Assembly (NCBI GenBank): GCA_023078555.1
Contig: CM041197.1
Location: 3,607,999 to 3,671,998, forward strand
Length of the DNA: 64,000 bases
DNA from: Ulva prolifera
Lineage: Eukaryota > Chlorophyta > Ulvophyceae > Ulvales > Ulvaceae
Direction: 5' to 3'
The position numbers and the translations under genes were made by a program. The notes beneath the pieces were generated by a model that searched no databases, was not told the origin of the DNA, and saw nothing but the letters and a program-made list of their open reading frames with translations. This document shows positions 23,131 through 33,257 of the stretch, in pieces (within the stretch, counting starts at the first letter, position 1; the number at the start of each line of letters is the position of its first letter).

Positions 23131-26100
23131 CTAGCTCGTGAGCTGCGCCGCCGCGTGATCGGGCGGTGGCCGCATCGACATGCCTGCGGCGTGCAAGAGC
23201 TTCTCTAACACGTCCGTCACAGTCGTGCATCGGGCCACACGTTCTAAGTGTATTGGAAAGTGGCGCACTTCCTGACCTGGCACTTGGCGCGTTGTACGCA
23301 GGAAAGCCTGATTTTCAGATATGCTTTCGACAACAAATGGGCCTGTGACCGCATTTTTCTTGCCCAGTCCGCGTTCTAGGACATAAGCAAGGTCTCCAGC
23401 TTGCAATTTCCTCCCCCTCCTAGGCTTGCGAATGGCCAGAAGGTGGGCTTGCCTGTCAGCATTACGTTGCTGCGAACGGAGGATGCGATCGTATACGCGC
23501 GCAGCCACACGCTCTGCGCGGGCGTCGCGCTCTCGCACATAATCGTCCTCGGGCATGGCCGAAATCTCGACGGCTGCCATGCGGGGGTGCGCATCGCGCG
23601 CGCCCACCGGAGGTGGCAGCCGGAGGCGGTGTGCCATCACCAACTCATTCGGCGCATAACCGGTCACTGTATGCCGGCGTTGCATGTATTCCATGCGTGT
23701 CTGCGGAAGCAGCGCGGGCCAATCATGGATGGCGCCGGCAACTTTTGCCGCCAACATGGTCTTCATTGTGCGCACGAGTCGCTCGACGGCGCCGTTGGAC
23801 TGGGGATGGTACGCAGAGGTCTGGACGTGGTCAATGCCAAACCGTTCTAGCTGGTGCCGGAAGGCTCCAGCAAACTCTGTCCCGTTATCCGTGGTCACCC
23901 ATTCCGGGATGCCGTAGCGCATGAACCAGAAGTCATGCACGGCACGAGCGACTGTGTCGGCACTCTTGTCTCGCAGCGGTGCGAATTCCGCTGCCTTTGT
24001 GAAATAATCCACCATTAGGCACACATACCCGTGGCCGGTCTGTGCCGTGGACAAGGTGGCTTTGGTGCGCCCTGCCTTGCCACGCACTGGCGCCGCTTTC
24101 ACCTCACGGAGGGGAAACGGGCCAGCCAGGTCAATGTGCACATGGCAGAACGGCTTGCTCATGCGGGGAAGCTGCACATCTGCCACATGTTGCAATTCCA
24201 ACCGCTTGACTTGGCAAGCATGGCACTGTGCAACATAAGCTGCTACATCTAGCTTGATGCCTTGCCAATGGTAGTGCTGATGTAGCACGGCCAGTGTTTG
24301 GCTCACGCCGGCATGTCCCATGCGATCATGATACGCTCCAATCAGTCCCCAGCGGAATTCCACAGGGGGCACTGCTAGCCACAAACGGTCGCCTGTGCGC
24401 AATTGCGTATGCTCGAGCAGCCATTCTGGGCGAGTCGGATGCAATCGCAAGGTGGCAGCCTTCTTACGGACTTTGCGTTTCAGCGCTTTGGGGATATCGG
24501 GGTGGAACACTGCTTCCGCCGCAGCACGCGCGTGCTGCGACGCTGCTTCCGGGTCGCGGTCACCGCTTGATGCATGGCAGTTCAAGGACTCGACCACTGC
24601 CCGCTCCTGTCGCTCAACATACGCACGTACCAAATCCGCTAGATCTGGGTGGTGCGGATCTCCACGCCGCGCAAACAAGATCGGGTCGCTGCGGCGGAGT
24701 TCGTCGACGTTGGAATACGCTTCATCGCATTGATGGCAGTGCCACGCTCCATCGGGTACCACAGACCGTCGGGGGTGCATACACTGCAGGTGGTATGGCC
24801 GGTTGCAGGTGTCGCATAACACCATGTGAGCGTAACCCTCTGCAGCACCGCAAATGGTGCAGGGTTGCTTGTTCTTTGCTTGCGTGTCGCCCGATGACCA
24901 CAGCTCTTGCAGGCTATGCATGCACCATGACTGGGGATCGAACACATCATGGCCCTCGTCTTCAATATCAAGAACGCGGCCCTCGGTAGCAAAGGCCAGG
25001 TGACCAGCAACTGCGGTCACGCTGCCCGCTTCCATGTGGGAGTAGTGTCTCGACAGGTGGTCGGCCACAACATTTTGATCTCCCGGCAGGTACTCAACTT
25101 CATAGTCGAATTCTTGCAGGCGCATCGCCCATCGCTCTAGCTTAGAATTTTCGAAGCGAGCCGTGGACAACCATTTCAAGGCCGCGTGGTCAGTGCGAAC
25201 ACGAAATTTGTAGCCGTGTAAATACGGTCTGAATTTTCTGGTGGCCCATACAAGGGCCAGGCACTCCCCTTCCGTGGGAGCATAATGGCTCTCAGCTTGG
25301 TTCAGAGATCTGCTAGAGTACGCTATGACATACTCTTTCTCTGCAGAGTCCGGATCTGTTGGATCCTCTGGCTGGATCTGGCTCAAAACCGCACCAACAG
25401 CTAGTTTGGACCAGTCTGTGGTGAGAATGAACGGTCGTTCTGGGTCTGGCATGCGTAAGCACGCCGGAGACACCAGGTCAGCTTTTAGCTGCTCAAAGGC
25501 GCGCTGGCATTCCTCAGACCAGATGAACTGCACGTTCTTTTTCAGCAGCGCCCTCAAAGGCGCTGACTTGTCCGCATACGCTTGTATGTGCTCGTGGAAA
25601 TATCCAGTGGCACCCAAGAAGCTGCGAACGTCCGCAACATTTCGAGGCACCGGCAGCTTGTTTACCGCAGCCACTTTGTCAGGATCGGGCGCAATGCCGG
25701 CCTCACTGACAATAGAGCCCAGTACTCGGCACTCCGCAGCTGCCCAGACGCATTTGGCATATTTAACCTTCAGACCTGACTTGCGCAGTCTCTCAAACAC
25801 CCTGGCAAGAATGCTGAGGTGCTCCTGCCATGTCTTGGAAAAGATTGTGATGTCGTCTATGTAGACTGACACGCCTTTGATATCTCTCAGCACATGTGCC
25901 ATGAGACGTTGGAAGGCAGCAGGCGAGTTGGAGAGACCCATAGGAGCCTTCGTCCAGACATAAACTTCTCCATCGGGGCCCGTAAAGGCCGTTTTGTGCT
26001 GATCCTGTTCGACCACTGGAAGGGCCCAGAATCCCCAGGTCAAATCTAGGGCTGTGAAGTATTTACAGCCGGACATGGATTGAAGCAGGTCACGGATATG

Positions 26101-27159
26101 CGGGAGGGCATGGTAGTCGCGCTTCGACACAGCATTCAATCTGCGGAAGTCTACGCACATACGCAGCTCGTCCGGCTTACGTGGCTTCGGCACAAATAGC
26201 ACCGGAGAGAGAAAGTCGGTTGGACCGTCAGCTTTCTTTATAACTTCCTGTTGCAAGAGCAGGGAAACTTGCGTTCTGAAAGCTTCCAATTCTTTGTATG
26301 AGAGCCTGTAAGGCCTCTGCTTACATTTGGCACCTTCCTCCGTGGGAATCTGGAGGTAGAACTCCTTGTAATCCGCAGATAGGCACCCAATGTCATTAGG
26401 GTCCCAAGAGATCTGGTCCTTGTGCTTTTCAATCAGAGCTTGTAGCTCTTGAGTCTGCTCGTCTGTGAGCTGGTCGCTCGTGACTTGAGCTACCTCCGCT
26501 GTGGCACTGGCGAGTTGTGCTTTCTCGACCGCGGCTCTGCGGATAGACTCTTCTGTGCGCAATTGCCTTTGCCTAAGGTGATACTGAGTACGCCTACAGA
26601 ATGTGCGGGGCACGCCTGAATGCTCCGCGCATGAAGCTGCTGCAGATTTCGGCAGTTCCGTGAAATTATTTCCGGGAGGTGCAGCCTCGATCAGGATGCG
26701 GTGCTCCTCCGGAATTGCGCCAGGGTCAAAACCTAGCGCCTGGTCGTGTGAAGGGTCAGGCACACGTAACGAAGATTGTGTCGCAGTGTCCTCCCCCTCC
26801 TCAGGCATGTCACACATCGTGTGCGACCTGCAACACGAGTTGACGTGGGCGAACTCGTCACCCACTAAATCACCACCGTCGATGACTGGTGTAATAATAA
26901 AGGGCAAGCGCGGCTTGCAGAAAGCTTTGCTGCCTAAGGCCATATCCACAAGGGCACAACCCTGAGAGTCTATGGAACAGTTATATGTCCCCTTCGAAAT
27001 GCTATCGAAAACACCCGCCAATGCAGCATTTGTGGGGGACGGGTCTTTAAACGAGCGGACCCAGCGCCGTGCAGACACTCTCAACTCAGTCATTGAGATG
27101 CATCGGTGACGGCTCCACTGAGTTGCGTGGGCGTGAGGCGTTTGCCGGTAACATTCCAT
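23131..27159 (-). CDS. pol: Ty3-type Pol polyprotein with internal PHD finger
   Basis: A 1342-residue frame. Order of parts: RT about residues 270-450 (VPKPRKPDELRMCVDFRRLN, LTWGFWALPV, MGLSNSPAAFQRLM, active site YIDD near 430); RNase H about 570-690 (LTTDWSKLAVGAVLS, EGECLALVWA, RTDHAAL); a PHD finger about 765-812 with the C4HC3 pattern (CTIC, CDTC, YHLQC, WHCHQC); integrase zinc module about 940-985 (H...H...CHAC); integrase core with the D, D, E residues in HIDLAGP, TTDNGTEF and NGAVERL; and a GPF motif near 1270. No chromodomain follows. The first ATG lies inside the end of gag-protease; pol is in the -1 frame relative to gag with 70 nt of overlap. Function: copies element RNA to DNA and inserts it in the nucleus. 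PHD fingers bind histone tails, so a targeting role is inferred. Confidence 0.95.
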   Translation of the reverse strand: MECYRQTPHAHATQWSRHRCISMTELRVSARRWVRSFKDPSPTNAALAGVFDSISKGTYNCSIDSQGCALVDMALGSKAFCKPRLPFIITPVIDGGDLVGDEFAHVNSCCRSHTMCDMPEEGEDTATQSSLRVPDPSHDQALGFDPGAIPEEHRILIEAAPPGNNFTELPKSAAASCAEHSGVPRTFCRRTQYHLRQRQLRTEESIRRAAVEKAQLASATAEVAQVTSDQLTDEQTQELQALIEKHKDQISWDPNDIGCLSADYKEFYLQIPTEEGAKCKQRPYRLSYKELEAFRTQVSLLLQQEVIKKADGPTDFLSPVLFVPKPRKPDELRMCVDFRRLNAVSKRDYHALPHIRDLLQSMSGCKYFTALDLTWGFWALPVVEQDQHKTAFTGPDGEVYVWTKAPMGLSNSPAAFQRLMAHVLRDIKGVSVYIDDITIFSKTWQEHLSILARVFERLRKSGLKVKYAKCVWAAAECRVLGSIVSEAGIAPDPDKVAAVNKLPVPRNVADVRSFLGATGYFHEHIQAYADKSAPLRALLKKNVQFIWSEECQRAFEQLKADLVSPACLRMPDPERPFILTTDWSKLAVGAVLSQIQPEDPTDPDSAEKEYVIAYSSRSLNQAESHYAPTEGECLALVWATRKFRPYLHGYKFRVRTDHAALKWLSTARFENSKLERWAMRLQEFDYEVEYLPGDQNVVADHLSRHYSHMEAGSVTAVAGHLAFATEGRVLDIEDEGHDVFDPQSWCMHSLQELWSSGDTQAKNKQPCTICGAAEGYAHMVLCDTCNRPYHLQCMHPRRSVVPDGAWHCHQCDEAYSNVDELRRSDPILFARRGDPHHPDLADLVRAYVERQERAVVESLNCHASSGDRDPEAASQHARAAAEAVFHPDIPKALKRKVRKKAATLRLHPTRPEWLLEHTQLRTGDRLWLAVPPVEFRWGLIGAYHDRMGHAGVSQTLAVLHQHYHWQGIKLDVAAYVAQCHACQVKRLELQHVADVQLPRMSKPFCHVHIDLAGPFPLREVKAAPVRGKAGRTKATLSTAQTGHGYVCLMVDYFTKAAEFAPLRDKSADTVARAVHDFWFMRYGIPEWVTTDNGTEFAGAFRHQLERFGIDHVQTSAYHPQSNGAVERLVRTMKTMLAAKVAGAIHDWPALLPQTRMEYMQRRHTVTGYAPNELVMAHRLRLPPPVGARDAHPRMAAVEISAMPEDDYVRERDARAERVAARVYDRILRSQQRNADRQAHLLAIRKPRRGRKLQAGDLAYVLERGLGKKNAVTGPFVVESISENQAFLRTTRQVPGQEVRHFPIHLERVARCTTVTDVLEKLLHAAGMSMRPPPDHAAAQLTS
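24725..24868 (-). other. PHD-finger segment inside Pol
   Basis: The spacing Cys-x2-Cys, Cys-x2-Cys, His-x2-Cys, Cys-x2-Cys, with a Trp two residues before the last pair, is the C4HC3 cross-brace signature of PHD fingers. The adjacent CDTCNRPYHLQC and PDGAWHC phrases are typical of PHD, not of RING or integrase zinc modules. Confidence 0.9.
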
Positions 27160-30100
27160 GTCATCCAGGGGGTCTGGAGATGGAGAATCTGGCAGAACCC
27201 AGCATCAGCGGGGTCGCGGCCCCGAAACATATTTTGAAGCCCTTTAGGGAAATACAGCCCATATCCTTTTGGCACGCCCAGGCAGATGGAAGTTACTCCC
27301 ATTGACTGCGACAAAGGGTATGCCGGCGGATAGGGGGCATTGAATTTCCTGCGGAACCCAAGTCCGAGGACAACATCTGCCGGGGCGACGTCGACGAGCG
27401 TACAATACACTGGATAGCACGCACAACCAAGGCGCAAGTGAATTAGAACCATATGGTCATGCCGCGTCGCGTCCCCATGGAAACCAGTGAGGGTGACAGG
27501 CTGTTGCATTTTAACACCATGAGGTTTGCCAATGTCATGGTTGTCATTGAATGCAGGGTGACCCTTTTCCCAATCCGCTTTGTGCTTCTGCCAGGCAGAT
27601 TTGGTGATGGTATTGAGTTCTGCGCCCTCATCGAAAGCGACTTTCAACCCCTGAGGGTGATTTGGCGCGCCGGCGCGGGGAACCTGAGATGTCAAGAACC
27701 CCGTGCACTTCCGCATGCCAGCGAACGGAACTTTAAAGTTTGTAGTCTTGCCCGGCACTTTTGTCCATTCTGCGCTGGAACAGAGTATCTTGGACCACCG
27801 AGCGCTGACACCGCTAGGGTCTGCGCACGTGGAAATGGCAGTAGCCAACACTTTCATCGTGTCCGGAGTGGCGCCGGCATGGGCAGTCACGACTCGACGG
27901 AGCGCGGCAGCCAGGACAGCATCAACGCGTTTGCGTGGGCCGTCGAGCGCATGAGCATCGTCCGCTTCACGCAGCGTCTCGGCAAGTTGCACAAGGAGCG
28001 TCACAAGTCGGTCATGCACAGCGAGCGCAGCCAACTCTGCCAGAGAAAGGGTGACCGTGGACTGCAGAATTGCGCGGTACACACGCGTGGGCACTTTACG
28101 ATCTGCCATTTCGCGACGGAACTCATCGAGGTGCGCTCGGCGCGCAGCGACTGTGTCGGAGTCTTGCTCATCACACACATCCCCGCGGTCCGCTTGCAAA
28201 TTGGGCCGGCGTGCCGACGGCTTCCGCGCTAGGCGGGCTGGGTGCACTTCCTTGGCACCCACGGGAGGGGCAATGACCCCATCTTGAGAATTCTGAGCAA
28301 GAGCATCAGTAGTGCCGCCGTGCGAGCTGCTGGCGCTAGCAGGGGAGGGCGTCTTTGTGCGCTTGTTACGTCTGCCTTTGCGCCCCCCCGCCGTAGCTGC
28401 GCGGTCATCCGCGCCAGAGCGGGCAGCGGACTCCACCTTATTCGCAACAATCGGGAGTGCCGAAGGCGCGTCCTGGACAGGCGTGGGAGCCGTGGCGTCC
28501 AGACTCTTCAACGGCACTTCCACTGGGGGCTGCGCTGATATGGTACGAGGTTGCTCCTCAGGATCATATGAGCGTTCGCGGGCAGTAGGACTGAACTCAA
28601 CTGTGCTGCGGGAGCGCGTGGCAGCAGCGACCGAAGCATGGCTCGGCTTTGCTGCCGGCTCCACGCTCGCTGCCAACATTTCCCAATGGTCTTTAAGCGG
28701 CCACACGGTGGGCCCAACGGCTGGGGAGCGGCCGTGCTGGAGGGCATGCGAATTCACCGCTGCCACGACTGCGGTGGACATGTGCGCGCTCAGAGCATTG
28801 GTGTTGACTGACATATGTGGATCAGACGCCATCAGCATGTCAGGGGAGAAATCTCGCTGGACCGGTTGGTTCGCGTTTGGCTGGTCCCAAACCGGGCCAG
28901 GGGCGCGATCACCACGACCACCGCCACGGCCACGGCCGCGACCTCTGCCGCGCCCGGTGGGAGTGCCCCGCTCTGTCGGAGCTGAACCACTCGCGGCGAC
29001 AGCCGCAGACGCAGCTACCGAAGGAGCACGCCGGGGCTGTGCTGAATGCTCGGCTTGCTCACGATCAAGCATATGGCACAACGCGCGAATGGGTTCTAGA
29101 TCCCCCAAGTTATACTCGTCGGATGTCTCCGTGATGCCCTGCTCAAGCAAGTGTTTGCGAGCCACAGTATGGAAGACGCGACCGAGCGTGTCGGCGCGAT
29201 GTGTACCCCCAAATAACGTTATGTACAGCGCCGGGGTAAGTTTGGCGCGCACGTTGTGCAATCTATACACACGCACATCATCGTCTATGTGACGCGTGAA
29301 CAGCTTGTCCGGCTGTTGCATGTGCCGGTCTGGAAGCACAGTGAGGCTTGTCGCCAACTCCGAATGTTTGTCTTGGAAGTTGGACCGCACTAAACGCAGC
29401 AAGGTGTCCGGGGTGCGATTCGCATCGCTGGACGCGCTCAGGCGCACGTGGAATTCCACCGGGAACATGGCCAACAAGCGGTCATGTATCCACCTGTCCG
29501 AAATCACCCCCGGCAACCGTGCAGCAAATGCGCGAAACTTCACAGAAGTCTCGTGGGCGCGTGCCAGCCAGTCACCAACGTCCGTGACGCCGTGCACAAA
29601 TTGCAACGACTTGTCCACTAAAGTTTTCCCCCAAAACTCAGCCAAAGCTAGGCGTTTGGTAGGATTTTTCTCATCGTCTGCGGAATCAAGCATGATCATG
29701 AGTTCTGTAACAGCGGCGTCCGAGGTGATACCAGCAGCGAGCAACGAAGCTTTAGCCTCTGCCCGTGTGCCTGTGTCTTCCGCGTGGACGATCGCAGCTG
29801 CACCTGGTGCCGGTGGTTTTGATGCCGCGACAGGCACCGGAGACGCACACGAGGCCTGCGAAGGCACACGCGGCGGCATCACCGCCGACACCGGAAGGTG
29901 GTGCACTGGCAAGCCGGACGATGCACGTGGCAACCCACTAGTGAAGTCGAGCAGATCAATGTCTGTGACCAAAGGGGGCAGGCTGGTGCCGGATGCATAT
30001 GGTGCGGACGTCGACGAGGACGAACCAGTGCTGACGTTGGCCAGTGCCTGAACTCGCGCGGACACCGCTGCCAGTACAGACCGGGACTCTGCTTGAGCGG

Positions 30101-30386
30101 TCGTTTCCGCCGCCGCAGCTCGTGAAAGAGTAGTGATGTCGTTTCGGAGAGCACGAATCTCCTCGAGCAATTCATTGTGCAAGTCACGGTGCCTATCATC
30201 ACTCTGCTGAAGGGCAATCCTGATGCTGGCTTGCTGCTCACTCACACGAGAAATAATGCCAGTATGCGTGGTGGCCTGCGCCAACAGTGTCTGAATAGAC
30301 TGCGTTAACTCAGCGCGTGCAGCTTGTGAGTCCTGTACAATCGCACGCAGGAGCTCTTGCTGCGACATCTGATGTAGGGCAGCCAT
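27090..30386 (-). CDS. gag: Gag plus aspartic protease of the Ty3-type element
   Basis: A 1098-residue frame from the ATG at 30386. The N-terminal 110 residues are helical and coiled-coil-like. A capsid-like middle (about 200-430) contains AEFWGKTLVDKSL and DRWIHDRLLAMFP. An RGG segment of alternating Gly and Arg lies near residue 475-490 and takes the place of the CCHC zinc knuckle usual in gag; none was found. A basic patch GGRKGRRNKRTK is near 700. The retropepsin-like protease is at about 910-1015: FDEGAELNTIT holds the catalytic Asp in a DEG triad, and ADVVLGLGF is the second signature. Gag forms the particle and packages the RNA; the protease cuts Gag and Pol. The frame ends at 27090, 70 nt after the pol ATG. 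Confidence 0.9.
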   Translation of the reverse strand: MAALHQMSQQELLRAIVQDSQAARAELTQSIQTLLAQATTHTGIISRVSEQQASIRIALQQSDDRHRDLHNELLEEIRALRNDITTLSRAAAAETTAQAESRSVLAAVSARVQALANVSTGSSSSTSAPYASGTSLPPLVTDIDLLDFTSGLPRASSGLPVHHLPVSAVMPPRVPSQASCASPVPVAASKPPAPGAAAIVHAEDTGTRAEAKASLLAAGITSDAAVTELMIMLDSADDEKNPTKRLALAEFWGKTLVDKSLQFVHGVTDVGDWLARAHETSVKFRAFAARLPGVISDRWIHDRLLAMFPVEFHVRLSASSDANRTPDTLLRLVRSNFQDKHSELATSLTVLPDRHMQQPDKLFTRHIDDDVRVYRLHNVRAKLTPALYITLFGGTHRADTLGRVFHTVARKHLLEQGITETSDEYNLGDLEPIRALCHMLDREQAEHSAQPRRAPSVAASAAVAASGSAPTERGTPTGRGRGRGRGRGGGRGDRAPGPVWDQPNANQPVQRDFSPDMLMASDPHMSVNTNALSAHMSTAVVAAVNSHALQHGRSPAVGPTVWPLKDHWEMLAASVEPAAKPSHASVAAATRSRSTVEFSPTARERSYDPEEQPRTISAQPPVEVPLKSLDATAPTPVQDAPSALPIVANKVESAARSGADDRAATAGGRKGRRNKRTKTPSPASASSSHGGTTDALAQNSQDGVIAPPVGAKEVHPARLARKPSARRPNLQADRGDVCDEQDSDTVAARRAHLDEFRREMADRKVPTRVYRAILQSTVTLSLAELAALAVHDRLVTLLVQLAETLREADDAHALDGPRKRVDAVLAAALRRVVTAHAGATPDTMKVLATAISTCADPSGVSARWSKILCSSAEWTKVPGKTTNFKVPFAGMRKCTGFLTSQVPRAGAPNHPQGLKVAFDEGAELNTITKSAWQKHKADWEKGHPAFNDNHDIGKPHGVKMQQPVTLTGFHGDATRHDHMVLIHLRLGCACYPVYCTLVDVAPADVVLGLGFRRKFNAPYPPAYPLSQSMGVTSICLGVPKGYGLYFPKGLQNMFRGRDPADAGFCQILHLQTPWMTWNVTGKRLTPTQLSGAVTDASQ

Positions 30387-31303
30387 TAATAGCCGAGTAA
30401 GTGATGTTACGCTTAGGACTAGCAGGCCGACTCGCCTGACCCTTCACCACTAGTTGGTTTCAGAGGGTGGTCCTTATAGACGGTAATCAGTAGCTACGGC
30501 GAGGCCGCGAGTTAACTGTGTAGCTACAAACGCTCAACAGCCGGTGGCTGGAGCTCGCTAGCACAGACGCTACGATGGAAACACGGAGCACAGCTCAACG
30601 CGGCACGGAGCACAGCTCGACGCGAGGCACAATGCAAGGTTAGTTTGTGCGTGTCGTGATGCAAGCTCAGTTGATGCTTGTGTGCACAAGTGCTGATGTC
30701 AGGGTTCTACGTGACGCTGTAGTCACTGGTAATAGGGTGCAATGATGACCCCTACGCGATGACACCTGGGTTACGGTGCGAGTGAGCGTGCAGGCAATGC
30801 AGAGCAGTGCGGCAAGCACAATGATGCACAACAAAAGCTGCAATAATCACAGATGTTTGCAGTGTCAATGCGTTTGTATGATTCGTGACAAATCGAGGCA
30901 GGTGAGGCTCACGGGGCTCGATGAGAGAGCACGTCGAGCGCCCGGGCCAGCCGTACACACTGCACTCGAGGACTCTAGGAACAAGTGAACACGCAGGGCA
31001 GCTGCTAAATCGACAGATCTATGCAGTGCGTGCAGCGGTTCACGGCGCGGCGATGCTAGCGGACGCGGGTGCGTGCACAAGAAGGTCGGGTGTGCGGCTC
31101 GATCGACTCCCGCTCGCTACTCAGCAACGCATACCTGGACGAGCAGCATCTGATTGTTTGAAAGGTCCTGGCATGTTGTAATTTTCTCTTGTAGCTCCAC
31201 CAAACCTGCTCAGAGACTACTCAAAAATTCAGAAGGAATCGACCTCCGGTCACACAAACAGCGATCGCATACGCACTTTCAAGTTCCAGCCACCAAAAAG
31301 CCG
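30387..31303. other. Leader of the Ty3-type element
   Basis: The non-coding stretch between the gag ATG and the right-hand repeat. It contains a CGGAGCACAGCTC doublet near 30583-30620. No long frame on the element's strand. The plus-strand frame 31154-31483 (109 codons) crosses into the repeat and is antisense to the element; both repeats share its last 60 codons or so, which follows from the repeat and does not show coding. Confidence 0.6.
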
Positions 31304-31521
31304 AGCTTCCTCAAGGATGAGAAGGCTTATGAGCACTGCAACTACATCAAGCAGTGCAGAGACAAGCGTGCCTCAGGGCTGATGGCACGGCTGAGCGCAC
31401 AGTCGCGCATGCATGCATGTGCAGACGGATGCACGCAGCGTGAGTGCATTTGCGCGCAGCTGCGCTGGCTCGAGCAATGCTAGCAACGAGCATGGCTCAG
31501 TTACATAGCTAGGCCACGACA
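31304..31521 (-). repeat. Candidate 5' LTR of the Ty3-type element
   Basis: Partner of the segment at 22869-23086. The region contains CGCATGCATGCATGTGC, an RY-type CATGCATG box that might serve as an element promoter site (inference). The sequence to its left, toward gag, is unique, so the repeat does not reach further inward. Confidence 0.65.
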
Positions 31522-33014
31522 GGCCGCCTTACAGAGCCAGCTCAGGGTTCAGCGAGCCGCCTGTGCCGGTGCTGCGCGGTTCTGTGCCAGGGCTGCATTT
31601 TCACCATTTGTATTTCGTGATGTGGAGTACATGGTGTGTGCCCGATCCTGCCGGACTGGGGCAGGTGTGCATGCATATGATGTGCCGGACTGGGGCAGTT
31701 GTGCATGCATCAATCCATGGGTAGTACTACGCGGCCTCAGAATGTCTAGCACGGCCCTGAAAATCACAGTTGGACTCGGTACTTCATGTGCTTCATGAGC
31801 ATCATGACGGCGCTCTGCTCACACTGCTGTACCGAACAGGTGACCCACAACCGTAATATATCTGTGCAGTTTGTTTCGTGTCTGACCGGCCCGGAACGGA
31901 GCACGCGATCAGCCGCATCTAGGACACGCAGCTCCACCTCACGGATGCAACGCCGCACAGTCACGACCACGAACACACCAACGCTCGACTGTCATTATAC
32001 CTGTCGCCCACGGGCATGACCCGATTGCTGCTACAATATAGCTTGGAAGCTCCTGCCGACGCACGCATGCTTTAGCAGGAGTGTGTACATGGTCGTCCAA
32101 CAATGGTTGTCGCAGCTTCCGAGATGTGCAGACACCTCTTCACGCAGGTACGTCGTGCTCACGCCGCAGCACTCTGAACAGCTTGACTTTCCAGCTCGGT
32201 GTGCCGCAATCGCGTCCTGTTGATCAGGGGGCGGTCATTTTTAAAGTCTTGTTGCGTGGGAGACCACAACCTTTGTATCTTGTTACACCAATTGGGTTGC
32301 AACAAGCACCCTGCCTACTGGACTTGCGGCGAAGGCAGCAGCGGCACAAGTACGCTCTCTCGATCAGGCTATGGCACTTAAGCCTCGAGCATCAGCCGCG
32401 GTCCCCAACTGTTTACGCAGTACCGCTGTTGATTTAAATTTCAGATTGCCGATCCAAGCCACTCTCAAGAGAGAGTGAAACTGCACTTGCAACCATCCAT
32501 CACTGATGAGAGGCTGTTGTGAAACCTTGTGGTGCGTATACGCATGCGCACGATCAGCGTATACGGTATATATGCACGGCCCAAACTTGTGTGAAAGGTC
32601 GGCGCCCCAGGTGAACCCTACTGGCGTGTGAAGGGTATTGGTGGCCATCAAGAATCATGAGCATCGCTGGCCTCCAGCAGTGGAGTTCTGTGAAGACGAC
32701 CAGTGGACTTTTTGACAACGGGATCAATGTTTACAGACGAGGCTAGTCATCATGATAGTCCTCAAACGTACACTCCGAGTCTCCATCGGCATCAGTGTGG
32801 GGACGTCAGGGCGGAGACACGGATCTTGCACTTATGAACTTGCAAGTGGCCGCCCCTCCTACACAGCCCGGTGTCACGCTCGCTTCGCCTGACGGATCTG
32901 GAGCAGCGCGGGAACCCCTGCCTCCTGCAGCAGCTGCGGCTCTGGGCATTCACATCGTGTAAGATCAGGTGCATGCCTTGCCTTTGCCCCCACGTGTGGT
33001 GATGTTGATTGGCA

Positions 33015-33140
33015 TGTGTTACAAGGACAAAGGCAGCAAGACTGGCAGCACGGCGAAAGAAGGAAACAGACGAAGCAAACACCCAGACACCCACACACGC
33101 GACACCCACCACGCCCAGAAAACCCATTACCGGCGCAGCA
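33015..33140 (-). mobile_element. Truncated tail of non-LTR family 2
   Basis: GTGTTACAAGGACAAAGGCA begins a segment that follows the family-2 copy at 56922-57057 (inverted): an AGCA-rich piece, a GGCAGCACGG motif, then a CACACGCGACACC-like stretch. Minus orientation, 3' end at the left. Its upstream side runs into the microsatellite. Confidence 0.55.
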
Positions 33141-33174
33141 AACGACACAGATCCGCAGACCGCCAAGCGCTTGT

Positions 33175-33257
33175 GTGCACACACCCACACACCCACACGC
33201 CCACACACCCACACACCCACACACCCATACACCCACACACCCACACACGCACGCACA
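33175..33257. repeat. CCCACACA microsatellite
   Basis: About ten copies of an 8-nt CCCACACA unit, some changed to CCCATACA or GCCCACAC. All six frames through it are low-complexity. Confidence 0.9.

Larger units (their letters stand above)
22869..31521 (-). mobile_element. Ty3/gypsy-type LTR retrotransposon, apparently intact
   Basis: Both long frames are uninterrupted and the order protease, RT, RNase H, integrase is that of Ty3/gypsy elements. The flanking direct repeats differ by about 3 of 222 bases, which suggests a recent insertion. The leader between the right repeat and the gag ATG is about 900 bp. A TGGTGGCTGG sequence just inside the right repeat might be the primer-binding site; this is a guess from the TGG start. 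Confidence 0.85.

Noticed and set aside
27453..30051. Long plus-strand open frames antisense to gag (for example 28312-29292, 326 codons)
   Set aside because: They are mirror frames of a GC-rich real gene; the minus strand has the protease and capsid motifs, the plus strand has none.
31154..31483. Plus-strand 109-codon frame ending in the right LTR candidate
   Set aside because: Its conserved part is just the 222-bp repeat; the matching copy at the left has unrelated sequence in front of it.
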